DNA of 19,263 nt. Source: JAWOJF01 sp046481785 (GTDB lineage: Bacteria > Bacteroidota > Ignavibacteria > Ignavibacteriales > Ignavibacteriaceae). Each line of letters opens with the position of its first letter. Position 1 is the first letter of the stretch. Under the pieces are notes generated by a model. That model worked only from the letters and a program-made list of their open reading frames with translations. It did no database searches and was not told the origin of the DNA. The position numbers were made by a program, and so were the translations under genes. Shown one piece after another: positions 10,101 to 17,724 of the stretch. The stretch lies in the NCBI GenBank assembly GCA_046481785.1, contig JAWOJF010000355.1, positions 1 through 19,263 on the forward strand, read 5' to 3'.

Positions 10101-11274
10101 AAATGCAGATATCTCTCATAAAAATAATAATGGAAAAGATAAAGCATCACAGTATGCCGAAATTAGTGTGAGGGATACTGGTATTGGTATTCCACAGGAT
10201 AAAATAGAACATGTTTTTAAACGTTTTTATCATCTCGAGGATTATAAAGGATTCCATTATGAGGGGAGCGGTGTTGGACTGGCATTTGTTTGTGAACTCC
10301 TTAAATTATATAAAGGTGATATAAATGTAAATACCGTTGAAGGTGAGGGAACAACATTCACAGTACAAATACCTATTGATGAACATTATCTTGAAGAGAA
10401 CCAGCTTGTTAGAAAATTTGGGGCAGCACCGGTTTTTCGCCATACACCTCCAAGCTATTTACCTTTGCAGGGATTACACAGTTCTGATACAGCTAAAAGT
10501 AAAAATAAATCCCAGGATATCCCGGTTATATTAATAGTTGAAGATGATAAAGAAATCAGGGATTATATAAAGCAAAATTTTGATGAAAATTACCGAGTAC
10601 TTGAAGCAGAGAATGGTGCCCTGGGATGCAAAAAAGCCGTACAAAGTATTCCCGATTTAATAATTACAGATATAAAAATGGATGAGGTTGACGGGATAGC
10701 TTTATGTAGTAAACTTAAAAACGATGAGAAAACAAGCCATATACCAATCATTATGCTTACCAGTTATTCATCAAGAGAATACCAGATTAAAAGTTTATCC
10801 GAAGGAGCGGATGTATATTTAACAAAACCGTTTAATATTGATATCCTTGAGGCTCAGATGATAAACCTGCTGGAGACAAGAAAAAAATTGCAGGAAAAAT
10901 TCAGCAGTGAGTTTGTTTTGGGCCCAAATAAAATCCCTGTTACTGATATTGATGAAAAATTCCTCAAGCGTCTTACTGAAACTGTTGAAGAACATATATC
11001 TGATACAAAATTTAATGCTGATATACTAAGTGAAAAAATCGGGATGAGCAGGATGCAGTTATACAGGAAACTCAGAGGACTTACAAATCAGACTGTCCAT
11101 GAATTTATCCGCAATATTCGCTTAAAGCGTGCTGTTCAATTATTGGAACAAAAACGGATGACTATAACCGAAATTGCCTATGAAGTGGGCTTTAATGATT
11201 TAACCTATTTTGCCCGCTGCTTCCGAAAGCAATATGATAAATCTCCTTCAGAATACATTTCAGGTAATGGTTAG
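7105..11274 (+). CDS. Hybrid two-component system sensor/AraC-type regulator (HTCS)
   Basis: This one-protein sensor, kinase and transcription factor of 1389 residues starts at MKKFPV; a GTG at 7081 is possible, but the signal peptide fits ATG 7105. After the signal peptide come about 14 Reg_prop repeats of the IWIGTxxGLNxYD type, enough for two seven-bladed periplasmic propellers. A Y_Y_Y domain (~residues 690-800) and one membrane segment (~808-830) follow. The kinase has an H-box with His864 (SHEFHSP), an N-box (NLLSNAFKF), and G-boxes (DTGIGIP, GSGVGLAF). The receiver domain has phospho-acceptor Asp1189 (ITDIKMD), a LTS threonine/serine and the LTKPF lysine. The C-terminus (~1295-1389) is an AraC-type helix-turn-helix. 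Known HTCS proteins sense oligosaccharides and induce nearby utilisation genes. The carbohydrate genes downstream carry repeated elements suited to an AraC-type protein, so it is probably their regulator. Confidence 0.95.
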   Translation: MKKFPVLFFCRRMPAALSIFIIYLFSTSSLNAQQQDLHFKHITPDDGLSKSSVTRILQDKQGFIWIGTFNGLNRYDGYEFTVYQYDQGNSHSITHNYISSMIEDHEGRLWVGTSDGLNSYNKTTNSFERYRHNSKTPSSISDSQIEAIFEDSSHRLWIGTRNGGLNLYDRNRKVFEHFVHNKKDAKSLSSNFISAIFENSDGNLWIGHRDGSLDIFNSSQKKFNRLTYQGKKLTNSPIMSIVQSHNDIWIGTQGDGLFHVKYKSPDLEVINHYLYHPRQQNTITGNVILSLMEDSYGRLWIGTEDEGLNILDIEKGKFYHYKTDPFDYSSLNNNSIYNIYEDHVGNIWIGTYSGGINLLTRNYFEYYRHMPGIDNSLSNNNVNNFLEDNDGNIWIATGASGLDKFDRKNKKFTNYNSTNSDISADVILSLYQDDSEDVWIGTWANGLYRFNRKSGTISRYTKEQNGLASNNIFQILESKKGELWLCTFWGGLTRFNTENLAVTIYSKENSGLGDNDVRAITRDYEGNLWIGTDVGLDHFNPETNVFKNYQHSENNKNSLSKGFISFVMQSSDSTVWVGTMGGLNKFDRKSNSFIHYNTKNGLSNDEIMCIVEDKNKHLWISTTKGISRFDPETETFKNFDVSDGLQRNEFNNRSGIRTRQGEIVFGGNNGFNIFQPEDFKDNPVVPTVVINDLRIFNKPVAIGEKDSPLQKSIIETDELTLSYKQSVFSFSFVALNYTSPEKNQYAYMMEGFDDDWNYIGTNRTATYTNLDPGNYVFRVKASNNDGKWNEKGASLNIRIEPPFWKTWWAYMLEAAIVIMISYFIINYYISRQRLKNALKIEHLELEKMYELDQTKTRFFSNISHEFHSPITLILSPLEKLIGSFSVDDKIRNSLTLVHRNAKRLQRMINQLKDFNKLETGDLQLFLSKGDIIHFVKEIFHSFQDFARDHQIDFQFEANQEQHPAWFDPDKVDKIIYNLLSNAFKFTPDEGKIVVSISIINADISHKNNNGKDKASQYAEISVRDTGIGIPQDKIEHVFKRFYHLEDYKGFHYEGSGVGLAFVCELLKLYKGDINVNTVEGEGTTFTVQIPIDEHYLEENQLVRKFGAAPVFRHTPPSYLPLQGLHSSDTAKSKNKSQDIPVILIVEDDKEIRDYIKQNFDENYRVLEAENGALGCKKAVQSIPDLIITDIKMDEVDGIALCSKLKNDEKTSHIPIIMLTSYSSREYQIKSLSEGADVYLTKPFNIDILEAQMINLLETRKKLQEKFSSEFVLGPNKIPVTDIDEKFLKRLTETVEEHISDTKFNADILSEKIGMSRMQLYRKLRGLTNQTVHEFIRNIRLKRAVQLLEQKRMTITEIAYEVGFNDLTYFARCFRKQYDKSPSEYISGNG

Positions 11275-11301
11275 AAACAGATAAGTTTTGTCGCTTTCCG
11301 C

Positions 11302-11343
11302 TTTGTTACTATAGTCCGCACATTTGATATTCCACGCCGAGAC
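11302..11343 (+). promoter_or_regulatory. Putative HTCS operator, copy 1 (before DUF5107-TPR gene)
   Basis: Two direct half-sites lie 21 bp apart. The left one (TTTGTTACTATAGTCC from 11302) is well conserved. The right one (TTTGATATTCCACGCCGAGA from 11323) is degenerate in its first half but keeps CCGAGA. The element ends 124 bp before the ATG at 11468. It aligns without gaps to the copies at 14935 and 17613. Confidence 0.7.
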
Positions 11344-11455
11344 TTTCCACTCTTCATTATTGAATTTACCAGCCGGTGTTGCAAAAAATTTAAAATCATT
11401 TTAAAAATTGCCTGTTAGCAAAACTATTGCTCACACAAAAATTTTCCAGGCTGTT

Positions 11456-11461
11456 AAGGAG
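11456..11461 (+). promoter_or_regulatory. Shine-Dalgarno that sets the DUF5107-TPR start
   Basis: AAGGAG lies six bases before ATG 11468. This favours that start over the in-frame TTG at 11408, which has no such site and would put 20 polar residues ahead of the signal peptide. Confidence 0.8.
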
Positions 11462-11467
11462 ATTATA

Positions 11468-14400
11468 ATGAGAAAAAATACAGTATTTACATTTTCAAAA
11501 GTGGGCCCATTCCCGGTAATACATCTTATTTTAGTATTTTTTTGCTTTAGTATAACGGCTGATATTTATGGACAGGTTAAGGTTAATGAAGATTCATTAA
11601 CTATACCCACATATCTTGTTGAGCCCCCAAATCCGATGCCCCGATTTTATGAAGGCACAGGCCACCAGGGGGTTCAGCGTAGAATGTACCCATACCCTAT
11701 GAATGATAATCTGACTGGGAAAAAGGTGGATAGAAAATATCACTTTGTGAATTTTGAAAATGAATTTATTGAGTTGAATATAATGCCGGATATGGGGGGA
11801 CGTATTTTTGCTGCTTTGGATAAAACCAATAACTATGATTGGTTTTACAGGCAGCATGTAATTAAGCCATCATTAATTGGTATGCTTGGTTACTGGGTTT
11901 CGGGTGCTAATGCATGGGGATTCCCCCATCATCATGGCCCTAATACTGTAAAACCGATGGATTACGAAATTGTTAATAATTCTGATGGCAGCAGAACAAT
12001 CTGGATTGCAAATACTGACCAGCGCCACCGGATGAGGATTATAGTTGGTTATACAATTTTTCCAAATTCTTCAATTGTTGAAATGACAATCCGTCCAATT
12101 AACAGAACTCCAATAGTTAACTCATTTTTATTCTGGGCAAATCCTTCAGTTCATGTGGATACCAATTACCAGGTAATTTTTCCTCCTTCAGTTAAATATG
12201 TAACTCAGCATGGAAAATGGGAAATGACAACCTGGCCTGTTGCCGACCGCCGCTATAACAATTTTGATTATAAAGATATTGATATTAGCTGGTGGAAAAA
12301 CATAGGAGTACCCTCTTCATTTTTTTCATGGGATCCTAAAGAAGACTACTTCGGCGGATATGATCATGGGAAACAGGCTGGTACAGTATGGATAGGCGAT
12401 CATCATACAATGCCCGGCATGAAATTTTGGGCATGGGGTAATAATCCCGGGGGTGACAGAGCCAATGCGGGTTTAACCGATAATGACGGACACTATATAG
12501 AATTAATGGCAGGCGCATTTACCGATAATCAGCCTGACTATAGCTGGCTTCAGCCATATGAGTTTAAAGATGTAAAAATGATCTGGTTTCCTGTCCGCAA
12601 TTTAGGCGGACTTAAATATGCTAACAGAAACGGAGCTTTAAACCTGGAAGTTGCCGATAGTAAAGCGTTAATCCGTTTGAATGCTACTTCACCATACGAA
12701 AATGCCCGGGTTGTTCTTAAATCAAAAAATAAAATTATTTTTAATGATGATGTCCTGATAAGCCCCGCTTCGCCTTATTCTGCTGATGTTGAACTACCTG
12801 CCGGAACAACTGAAGATGACCTTGATCTATCATTGCTTGATTCAAAAGGCGGGTTAATTCTTTCATATAAACCAGCTGAATATAAACCCTCAGATGATCC
12901 TATGCCGGAAGGTTTAAAACCGCCGAAAGATCCTAAAGAGATTAATTCTGTTGAAGAGCTATATCTTACCGGTCTGCGGTTAGATCAATTTTATAATGCT
13001 AATCTGGATCCAATGCCTTATTATGAAGAGGCTCTTAACAGGGATCCCGGCGACTACCGTACAAATATTCAGTTAGGCATACTGGCACTGAAAGGGAATA
13101 ATCTTGAGGAAGCAGAAAAAAGTTTCCGTACAGCGGCTGAAAGAATTACATCCAGGTATACCAGACCACGAGATGGTGAAGGTTTATATTATCTCGGTTA
13201 TACTTTAAAGCTGCAGGGTAAATCAGATGAAGCTTACGATTATTTATATGATGCAGCATGGAGCTCTGCATGGTATACTGCGGCTTATTATCAATTAGCT
13301 GAAATTGACTGTGCCCGCGGTGACTTTGAAAAAGCTTTGGATCATGTGAATCGTGCTGTTTCAACCAATGCAGAAAATCTGCAGGCATTAAATCTAAAAG
13401 CTGTAATTCTTCGGAAGCTGGGTAATATTGATGAAGCTAAAAATCAACTGGCGGAAATTTTAGGTAAGGATATACTGAATCATCAGGCAAGACATGAAAT
13501 GTTTTATATACTTTCATCTGCGGGTGATGAAAAACGTGCAGATGAAATTGCAGATGAATTGTCTGAAATAATGCGTGATGAGGTACAGTCCTATCTGGAG
13601 TTAGCCCTGGAATACAGCAATGCCGGTTTTATTAAGGAAGCGGTTGATGTCCTTAACCGGCTCGAAAAGAAAGGGAATGATTTCCCAATGCTGTATTATT
13701 ATTTAGGATATTATTATTCAAAAATGGGTGAGCAAAACAGAGCAGCGGATTATTTTAATATTGCCTCAAAAAAACCTCATGCATATTGTTTCCCCTTCAG
13801 AATTGAATCAGTTGATGTTTTGAATACTGCAATAAAAATAAATTCTCAGGATGCCAAAGCGCCATATTATCTCGGCAACTTATTTTATGAGGAACAGCCT
13901 CAAAAATCCATTGAACTCTGGGAGAAATCCAGAGATATTGATGAATCATTTTATATTGTTCATAGAAATTTAGCACAGGCATATGAGGAAGTACAAAAGG
14001 ATATCACAAAAGCTATGAAGAGTATGGAATTGGCAGTTGAATCCAATAATGACGATCCAAGACTTTTATTTGAAATGGATAAACTTTATGAAAAGAATAA
14101 AGAATCTTCAGAAAAGAAATATGCATTATTAAGTAACAATACTGAAACGGCCAAAAAGCGGACCGAAACAATGCTGCGCCTTGCAACGCGCGCAGTGGAA
14201 ATAGGAAAATATGATGAAGCTCTTGAAATACTCCTTAATAATGAATTTCCACAATTTGAGGGGGGACGTGAGATGCAGGATGCTTATTTAAATACTTTTA
14301 TCCTGAGGGGTATTGAATATTTAAATCAGGGAAAAAATGATTTGGCAATGAAAGATTTTGAAACAGCCCTGGCATATCCTCTTGACCGCTGGGGAAGATC

Positions 14401-14836
14401 GCGTTTGGCACAAATTCACTACTGGATTGGCAGGATGCATGAAATACGCGGTGAAGAAGAAAATGCAAAAAAATCTTATCAGCAATGCCTTGATATTGCT
14501 GTAGAAGGATTTGGAGATGATCAGGGTTATGGCTTTTATCATGGTCTGGCACTGGAAAAACTTGGAAAAAATGGGGAAGCTAAAAAATTATTTGAAGATT
14601 TACTTTCAAGAGCGCAGTCTCAGGATGCAAATACATTTTTCCGCCAGTTTGAAGGCGGATTATCCGAAGATCAGCAGCTTGCATCCAGGCGTTACCTTGC
14701 AGGGTTAGCTTATGAAGGTTTGGGCGAAAACGATAAGGCAATAACTGAATACCGGGAAGCATTAAAACTAAATCCGGGGCATGTATGGAGTAAAAGTCAT
14801 ATTATGTCATTAAGCGGAAGTAAGACAATAAACTAG
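11468..14836 (+). CDS. Secreted DUF5107 domain protein with C-terminal TPR repeats
   Basis: The 1122-residue product has an N-terminal hydrophobic signal (about residues 14-36, ending near DIYGQ), so it is exported. Residues ~60-400 match the DUF5107 type, a galactose-mutarotase-like beta-sandwich. It is rich in His and Trp, with IMPDMGGRIFAALDK, AWGFPHHHGPNT and FFSWDPKEDYFGGYDHG. Residues ~497-1110 are many TPR-like helical repeats (for example EEALNRDPGDYRTNIQLG and AITEYREALKLNPGHVW). No enzymatic activity can be assigned from sequence. The fold, the conserved His/Asp-rich pocket and the shared operator with GH30 and a sugar transporter argue for a role in glycan binding or processing, with TPRs as a protein-docking arm. 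An upstream operator (11302-11343) and a downstream terminator (14888-14930) make it a single-gene unit. Confidence 0.85.
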   Translation: MRKNTVFTFSKVGPFPVIHLILVFFCFSITADIYGQVKVNEDSLTIPTYLVEPPNPMPRFYEGTGHQGVQRRMYPYPMNDNLTGKKVDRKYHFVNFENEFIELNIMPDMGGRIFAALDKTNNYDWFYRQHVIKPSLIGMLGYWVSGANAWGFPHHHGPNTVKPMDYEIVNNSDGSRTIWIANTDQRHRMRIIVGYTIFPNSSIVEMTIRPINRTPIVNSFLFWANPSVHVDTNYQVIFPPSVKYVTQHGKWEMTTWPVADRRYNNFDYKDIDISWWKNIGVPSSFFSWDPKEDYFGGYDHGKQAGTVWIGDHHTMPGMKFWAWGNNPGGDRANAGLTDNDGHYIELMAGAFTDNQPDYSWLQPYEFKDVKMIWFPVRNLGGLKYANRNGALNLEVADSKALIRLNATSPYENARVVLKSKNKIIFNDDVLISPASPYSADVELPAGTTEDDLDLSLLDSKGGLILSYKPAEYKPSDDPMPEGLKPPKDPKEINSVEELYLTGLRLDQFYNANLDPMPYYEEALNRDPGDYRTNIQLGILALKGNNLEEAEKSFRTAAERITSRYTRPRDGEGLYYLGYTLKLQGKSDEAYDYLYDAAWSSAWYTAAYYQLAEIDCARGDFEKALDHVNRAVSTNAENLQALNLKAVILRKLGNIDEAKNQLAEILGKDILNHQARHEMFYILSSAGDEKRADEIADELSEIMRDEVQSYLELALEYSNAGFIKEAVDVLNRLEKKGNDFPMLYYYLGYYYSKMGEQNRAADYFNIASKKPHAYCFPFRIESVDVLNTAIKINSQDAKAPYYLGNLFYEEQPQKSIELWEKSRDIDESFYIVHRNLAQAYEEVQKDITKAMKSMELAVESNNDDPRLLFEMDKLYEKNKESSEKKYALLSNNTETAKKRTETMLRLATRAVEIGKYDEALEILLNNEFPQFEGGREMQDAYLNTFILRGIEYLNQGKNDLAMKDFETALAYPLDRWGRSRLAQIHYWIGRMHEIRGEEENAKKSYQQCLDIAVEGFGDDQGYGFYHGLALEKLGKNGEAKKLFEDLLSRAQSQDANTFFRQFEGGLSEDQQLASRRYLAGLAYEGLGENDKAITEYREALKLNPGHVWSKSHIMSLSGSKTIN

Positions 14837-14887
14837 TTTTAACCTGTGAAAAGAATTCTCATTAAATAACTGGTAACAGATCAGAGA

Positions 14888-14930
14888 AAAAGAAGGCAGG
14901 GATTACTTACATATCTTGCCTTCTTTTCTT
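14888..14930 (+). terminator. Rho-independent terminator after DUF5107-TPR gene
   Basis: AAAAGAAGGCA (14888-14898) pairs with TGCCTTCTTTT (14917-14927), an 11-bp stem. It can be extended through G14900-C14915. A T-rich tail follows. It lies 51 bp after the stop codon and just ahead of the second operator, so the GH30 gene is likely to have its own promoter. Confidence 0.75.
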
Positions 14931-14934
14931 ATCC

Positions 14935-14976
14935 GCTGTTACTATAATCCGCAGATTTGTTACTCTATGCCGAGAC
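14935..14976 (+). promoter_or_regulatory. Putative HTCS operator, copy 2 (before GH30 gene)
   Basis: The left half-site GCTGTTACTATAATCC starts at 14935. The right half-site TTTGTTACTCTATGCCGAGA starts at 14956, giving a 21-bp period. The spacer and flank (GCAGA, then C after CCGAGA) also resemble copy 1. The element ends 97 bp before ATG 15074 and directly follows the terminator of the previous gene. Confidence 0.75.
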
Positions 14977-15073
14977 AATAATTAATACAGTGTTTACTTT
15001 TTAACCTTCATTTAAAAACTGAAAATAAAAGGAATCCGATCTATTATTAAATATTAAAAAAAGAGAAAGATAT

Positions 15074-16579
15074 ATGAAAATTCTATCTTTTACGGGGTAT
15101 ATAATTATGTTATTGCTTACTTTAACCGGCTGCGGTAAAACAAATGTAACACACTACAGTAAAGCAACAATCGTTCAGACATCAGAAGCCGGCGATAAAC
15201 TTGCTGAAAAAGGTATTCTTGAGATGTCGGAAGAAACAGAAAACAATATTCCGGTTATAAAACTGAATCCGGAAAAATCTTTCCAGGAAATAGTTGGTTT
15301 CGGCGGTTCATTTACAGAATCCTCAGCGTATGTTTTAAATCAGTTGAGTAAAGATAAAAGAGATGAGGTATTGCGGGCATATTTTAGCGCTGAAGGAGCA
15401 GCATACAGCCTTACACGTACACATTTCAACAGTTGTGATTTTTCCCTGAATAATTATTCTTATGCTGAAGTACCGGGTGACATAAATCTTGAAAATTTCA
15501 GCATAAAAGAAGATATCGATGATCTTATTCCCTTAATTAAAGATGCAATGCATATTTCCAAAGATGGATTTAAAATTCTTTCATCACCATGGACTGCTCC
15601 TCCCTGGATGAAGGATAATAATGAATGGAACGGCGGATCGTTAAAACCTGAATATTATAATACATGGGCATTGTTTTTTTCAAAATATATAAAAGCATAT
15701 GAAAAAGAAGGAATAAATATCTGGGGAGTAACTGTAGAGAATGAACCAATGGGAAACAGCGCTCAATGGGAAAGCATGATTTATACTCCTGAGCAGATGG
15801 CAGATTTTGTTAAAAATAATCTTGGCCCTCAGTTTTCAAAAGATAATATACAGGCTAAAATTTTAATATATGACCAGAATCGTGATGAATTAAAAAGATG
15901 GGCAGATATAATTTTAAATGATACCGATGCGGCAAAGTATGTGTGGGGCACTGCTGTCCACTGGTACAGCAGCACAAATTCATGGTATCCGGAAGTATTA
16001 AATGAAGTGCATGAAAAATTTCCTGATAAACACTTAATGCATACTGAAGGATGTGTTGATGCCGAAGTTCCGGTTTGGCAGGATGATAAATGGTATTGGA
16101 GCAAAGAAGCAACTGACTGGGGTTTTGACTGGGCTCCCGAAAAAGATAAACCATTACATCCTGTATACAAACCTGTTTTTCGTTATGCAAATGATATAAT
16201 AGGCGGATTAAATAGCTGGCTTACCGGGTGGATTGACTGGAATATAGTATTGGATGATAAGGGCGGCCCGAACCATGCAAAAAATTGGGCTGTTGCACCT
16301 GTAATAGTTAAGCCTGAAACCAATGAAGTCTATTACACTCCGTTGTTTTACATATTAAATCATTTTAGCAGGTACATAAGACCCGGTGCATTCAGGATTG
16401 GTGTAGAATCATCTATTAATGATTTGATGATTACAGCCTGCAAAAATCCTGATAAAAGTATTGCAGTAGAGATTTTTAATCCTACAGAAAAATCATTTGA
16501 GTATGCAATCCAGTTGGAAGGAAAATTTATAAGATTTAATATTACCGGGAATTCCTTACAGACAGTAATTATACAATAA
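15074..16579 (+). CDS. GH30 family glycoside hydrolase, lipoprotein
   Basis: The 501-residue product has a lipoprotein signal with lipobox LTGC and Cys20, so it is anchored to an outer or inner membrane. The catalytic domain starts at IVGFGGSFTESSA and keeps the GH30 hallmarks RTHFNSCDFS and LSSPWTAPPWMK. The acid/base is Glu224 in VTVENEP, and the nucleophile is Glu325 in HTEGC. A beta-sandwich ends the protein, and length and layout are full for the family. GH30 retains beta-linkages; subfamilies act on beta-1,6-glucan, glucosylceramide, xyloside or xylan. With GH16 and a sugar symporter nearby, endo-beta-1,6-glucanase action on a laminarin-like glucan is the best inference, but the subfamily cannot be fixed by eye. 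The start is preceded by an A-rich stretch rather than a Shine-Dalgarno. The mutarotase-like gene follows after 18 bp in the same frame. Confidence 0.93.
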   Translation: MKILSFTGYIIMLLLTLTGCGKTNVTHYSKATIVQTSEAGDKLAEKGILEMSEETENNIPVIKLNPEKSFQEIVGFGGSFTESSAYVLNQLSKDKRDEVLRAYFSAEGAAYSLTRTHFNSCDFSLNNYSYAEVPGDINLENFSIKEDIDDLIPLIKDAMHISKDGFKILSSPWTAPPWMKDNNEWNGGSLKPEYYNTWALFFSKYIKAYEKEGINIWGVTVENEPMGNSAQWESMIYTPEQMADFVKNNLGPQFSKDNIQAKILIYDQNRDELKRWADIILNDTDAAKYVWGTAVHWYSSTNSWYPEVLNEVHEKFPDKHLMHTEGCVDAEVPVWQDDKWYWSKEATDWGFDWAPEKDKPLHPVYKPVFRYANDIIGGLNSWLTGWIDWNIVLDDKGGPNHAKNWAVAPVIVKPETNEVYYTPLFYILNHFSRYIRPGAFRIGVESSINDLMITACKNPDKSIAVEIFNPTEKSFEYAIQLEGKFIRFNITGNSLQTVIIQ

Positions 16580-16597
16580 CATCTTTATGAATTTAAG

Positions 16598-17488
16598 TTG
16601 TCTATTCAACTAAAAAATGATTGCCTCCTCCTCCTGATAAATAAACCTGGTGAACCTTACAGGGGATCCAGGTTCGATTATACCGGTCAAATAGAACAAA
16701 TTACATTTCTAAATAAACATACATTTTGCACTACAGAAACAACAGATGAATTTGCACCGGATAATAAAGGACGTGGACTTTATAATGAATTTGGTATTGA
16801 TCATCCGGTTGGCTATGAGGAGTGTCCGGTTGGTGGAAAATTTCCTAAAATAGGTGTTGGTTTACTTACCCGGAAGTCGGAGAAACCCTACGATTTTTTT
16901 GAAAATTATGATATTACCCCTTTTTCATTTAAGCACGCAGTTAAAGGGAGCTTAGTGCAGTTCATTTGCGAAAGCGGGAAAATAAAACCTTACTCTTTCA
17001 GATTAGAAAAGAGAATAGAGTTAGTAAAAAATACATTTACCATTTTTTATTCCTTATCAAATTTTGGTGAGAAAACTTTAAGAACAAATGAATATGTCCA
17101 TAATTTTCTTTCCATTAATGGGAGGCCAATTGATGAAAGTTATAAATTGTTTTTTCCTTATCCGGTTGAACCTAAAAAATTTAAACAGGTAGTAAATCCC
17201 GGTAATGTTGTAGAAATAAATGAAAATTTTATAACATGGAATAAAGTACCGGGAAATCAATTTTTTCTTACAAATGAGAAGTTTGCTGAAAATTCAAAAG
17301 GCAAATGGTTATTAATTAATTCCGCAGAAAAAGCAGGAATTCAGGAAGAAACTGATTTTAATATTCAAAAAATAAATTTATGGGGAGCCTCTCACGTAAT
17401 AAGTCCGGAAATTTTTTACTTTTTTGACATACCACCCGGTCAAAACAGAAAATGGTCAAGAACTTATTCGGTTTTTACCTGGGATTAA
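16598..17488 (+). CDS. Mutarotase-like (aldose-1-epimerase fold) protein, TTG start
   Basis: The 296-residue product has no signal peptide, so it is cytosolic. The start of the domain (NKPGEPYRGSRFDYTGQI), a central acidic/Gly-rich segment (GLYNEFGIDHPVGYEE), TNEYVHNFL and a PPGQNRKW end are typical of galactose-mutarotase-like beta-sandwich proteins. I do not recognise a specific subfamily. A role in converting anomers or handling sugars released by the adjacent GH30 enzyme is plausible. No in-frame ATG lies near the domain start. TTG at 16598 is the only usual start codon, and the frame is open back to the GH30 stop (TAA 16577-16579), so expression probably depends on translational coupling. 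An out-of-frame ATG at 16587 opens only an 8-codon peptide. No Shine-Dalgarno is visible. Confidence 0.7.
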   Translation: MSIQLKNDCLLLLINKPGEPYRGSRFDYTGQIEQITFLNKHTFCTTETTDEFAPDNKGRGLYNEFGIDHPVGYEECPVGGKFPKIGVGLLTRKSEKPYDFFENYDITPFSFKHAVKGSLVQFICESGKIKPYSFRLEKRIELVKNTFTIFYSLSNFGEKTLRTNEYVHNFLSINGRPIDESYKLFFPYPVEPKKFKQVVNPGNVVEINENFITWNKVPGNQFFLTNEKFAENSKGKWLLINSAEKAGIQEETDFNIQKINLWGASHVISPEIFYFFDIPPGQNRKWSRTYSVFTWD

Positions 17489-17612
17489 TCATTGCATTAT
17501 CAGCTTTCCTCTTTAGATAATTCTAATAAACAGATCATTCTCATAAAAACTTTTTAATTTTGAGAACATAAGTGTAACTTGATAAAACAGCTTAAATGAA
17601 AAATTTAAGAGG

Positions 17613-17654
17613 TTTGTTACTATAATCCTATATTTTGTTACTATAAACCGAGAT
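17613..17654 (+). promoter_or_regulatory. Putative HTCS operator, copy 3 (before GPH transporter)
   Basis: Half-sites TTTGTTACTATAATCC (17613) and TTTGTTACTATAAACCGAGA (17634) are nearly identical over their first 12 bases and lie exactly 21 bp apart. It is the clearest direct repeat of the three. It ends 70 bp before ATG 17725. A TATAAT hexamer at 17685-17690 lies between operator and gene, but no matching upstream element is well spaced. Confidence 0.78.
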
Positions 17655-17724
17655 ATTCTTTCCTGATTGAATTTTATTTGGCCATATAATTTGAGAAAAA
17701 ATCATATCCAGCCCGGGAGAATTT

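Noticed and set aside
11408..11467. TTG start of the DUF5107-TPR gene at 11408
   Set aside because: ATG 11468 has AAGGAG at the correct distance and begins a normal signal peptide.
15829..16190. Long antisense open frames inside the GH30 gene
   Set aside because: They are shadows of a strongly conserved GH30 frame, with no family resemblance or RBS.
16587..16613. ATG at 16587 as start of the mutarotase-like gene
   Set aside because: It is out of frame and opens only eight codons.
17539..17575. TTCTCA/TGAGAA inverted repeat after the mutarotase-like gene as terminator
   Set aside because: Only six clean base pairs with a large AT loop and no T-tract; too weak to call.
17613..17640. TTTG pairs in the operators read as Bacteroidota -33/-7 promoter boxes
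   Set aside because: The -7 box needs TAnnTTTG. The copies have CA or AT at the first two positions, and the 21-bp TTTG-to-TTTG spacing is too short.
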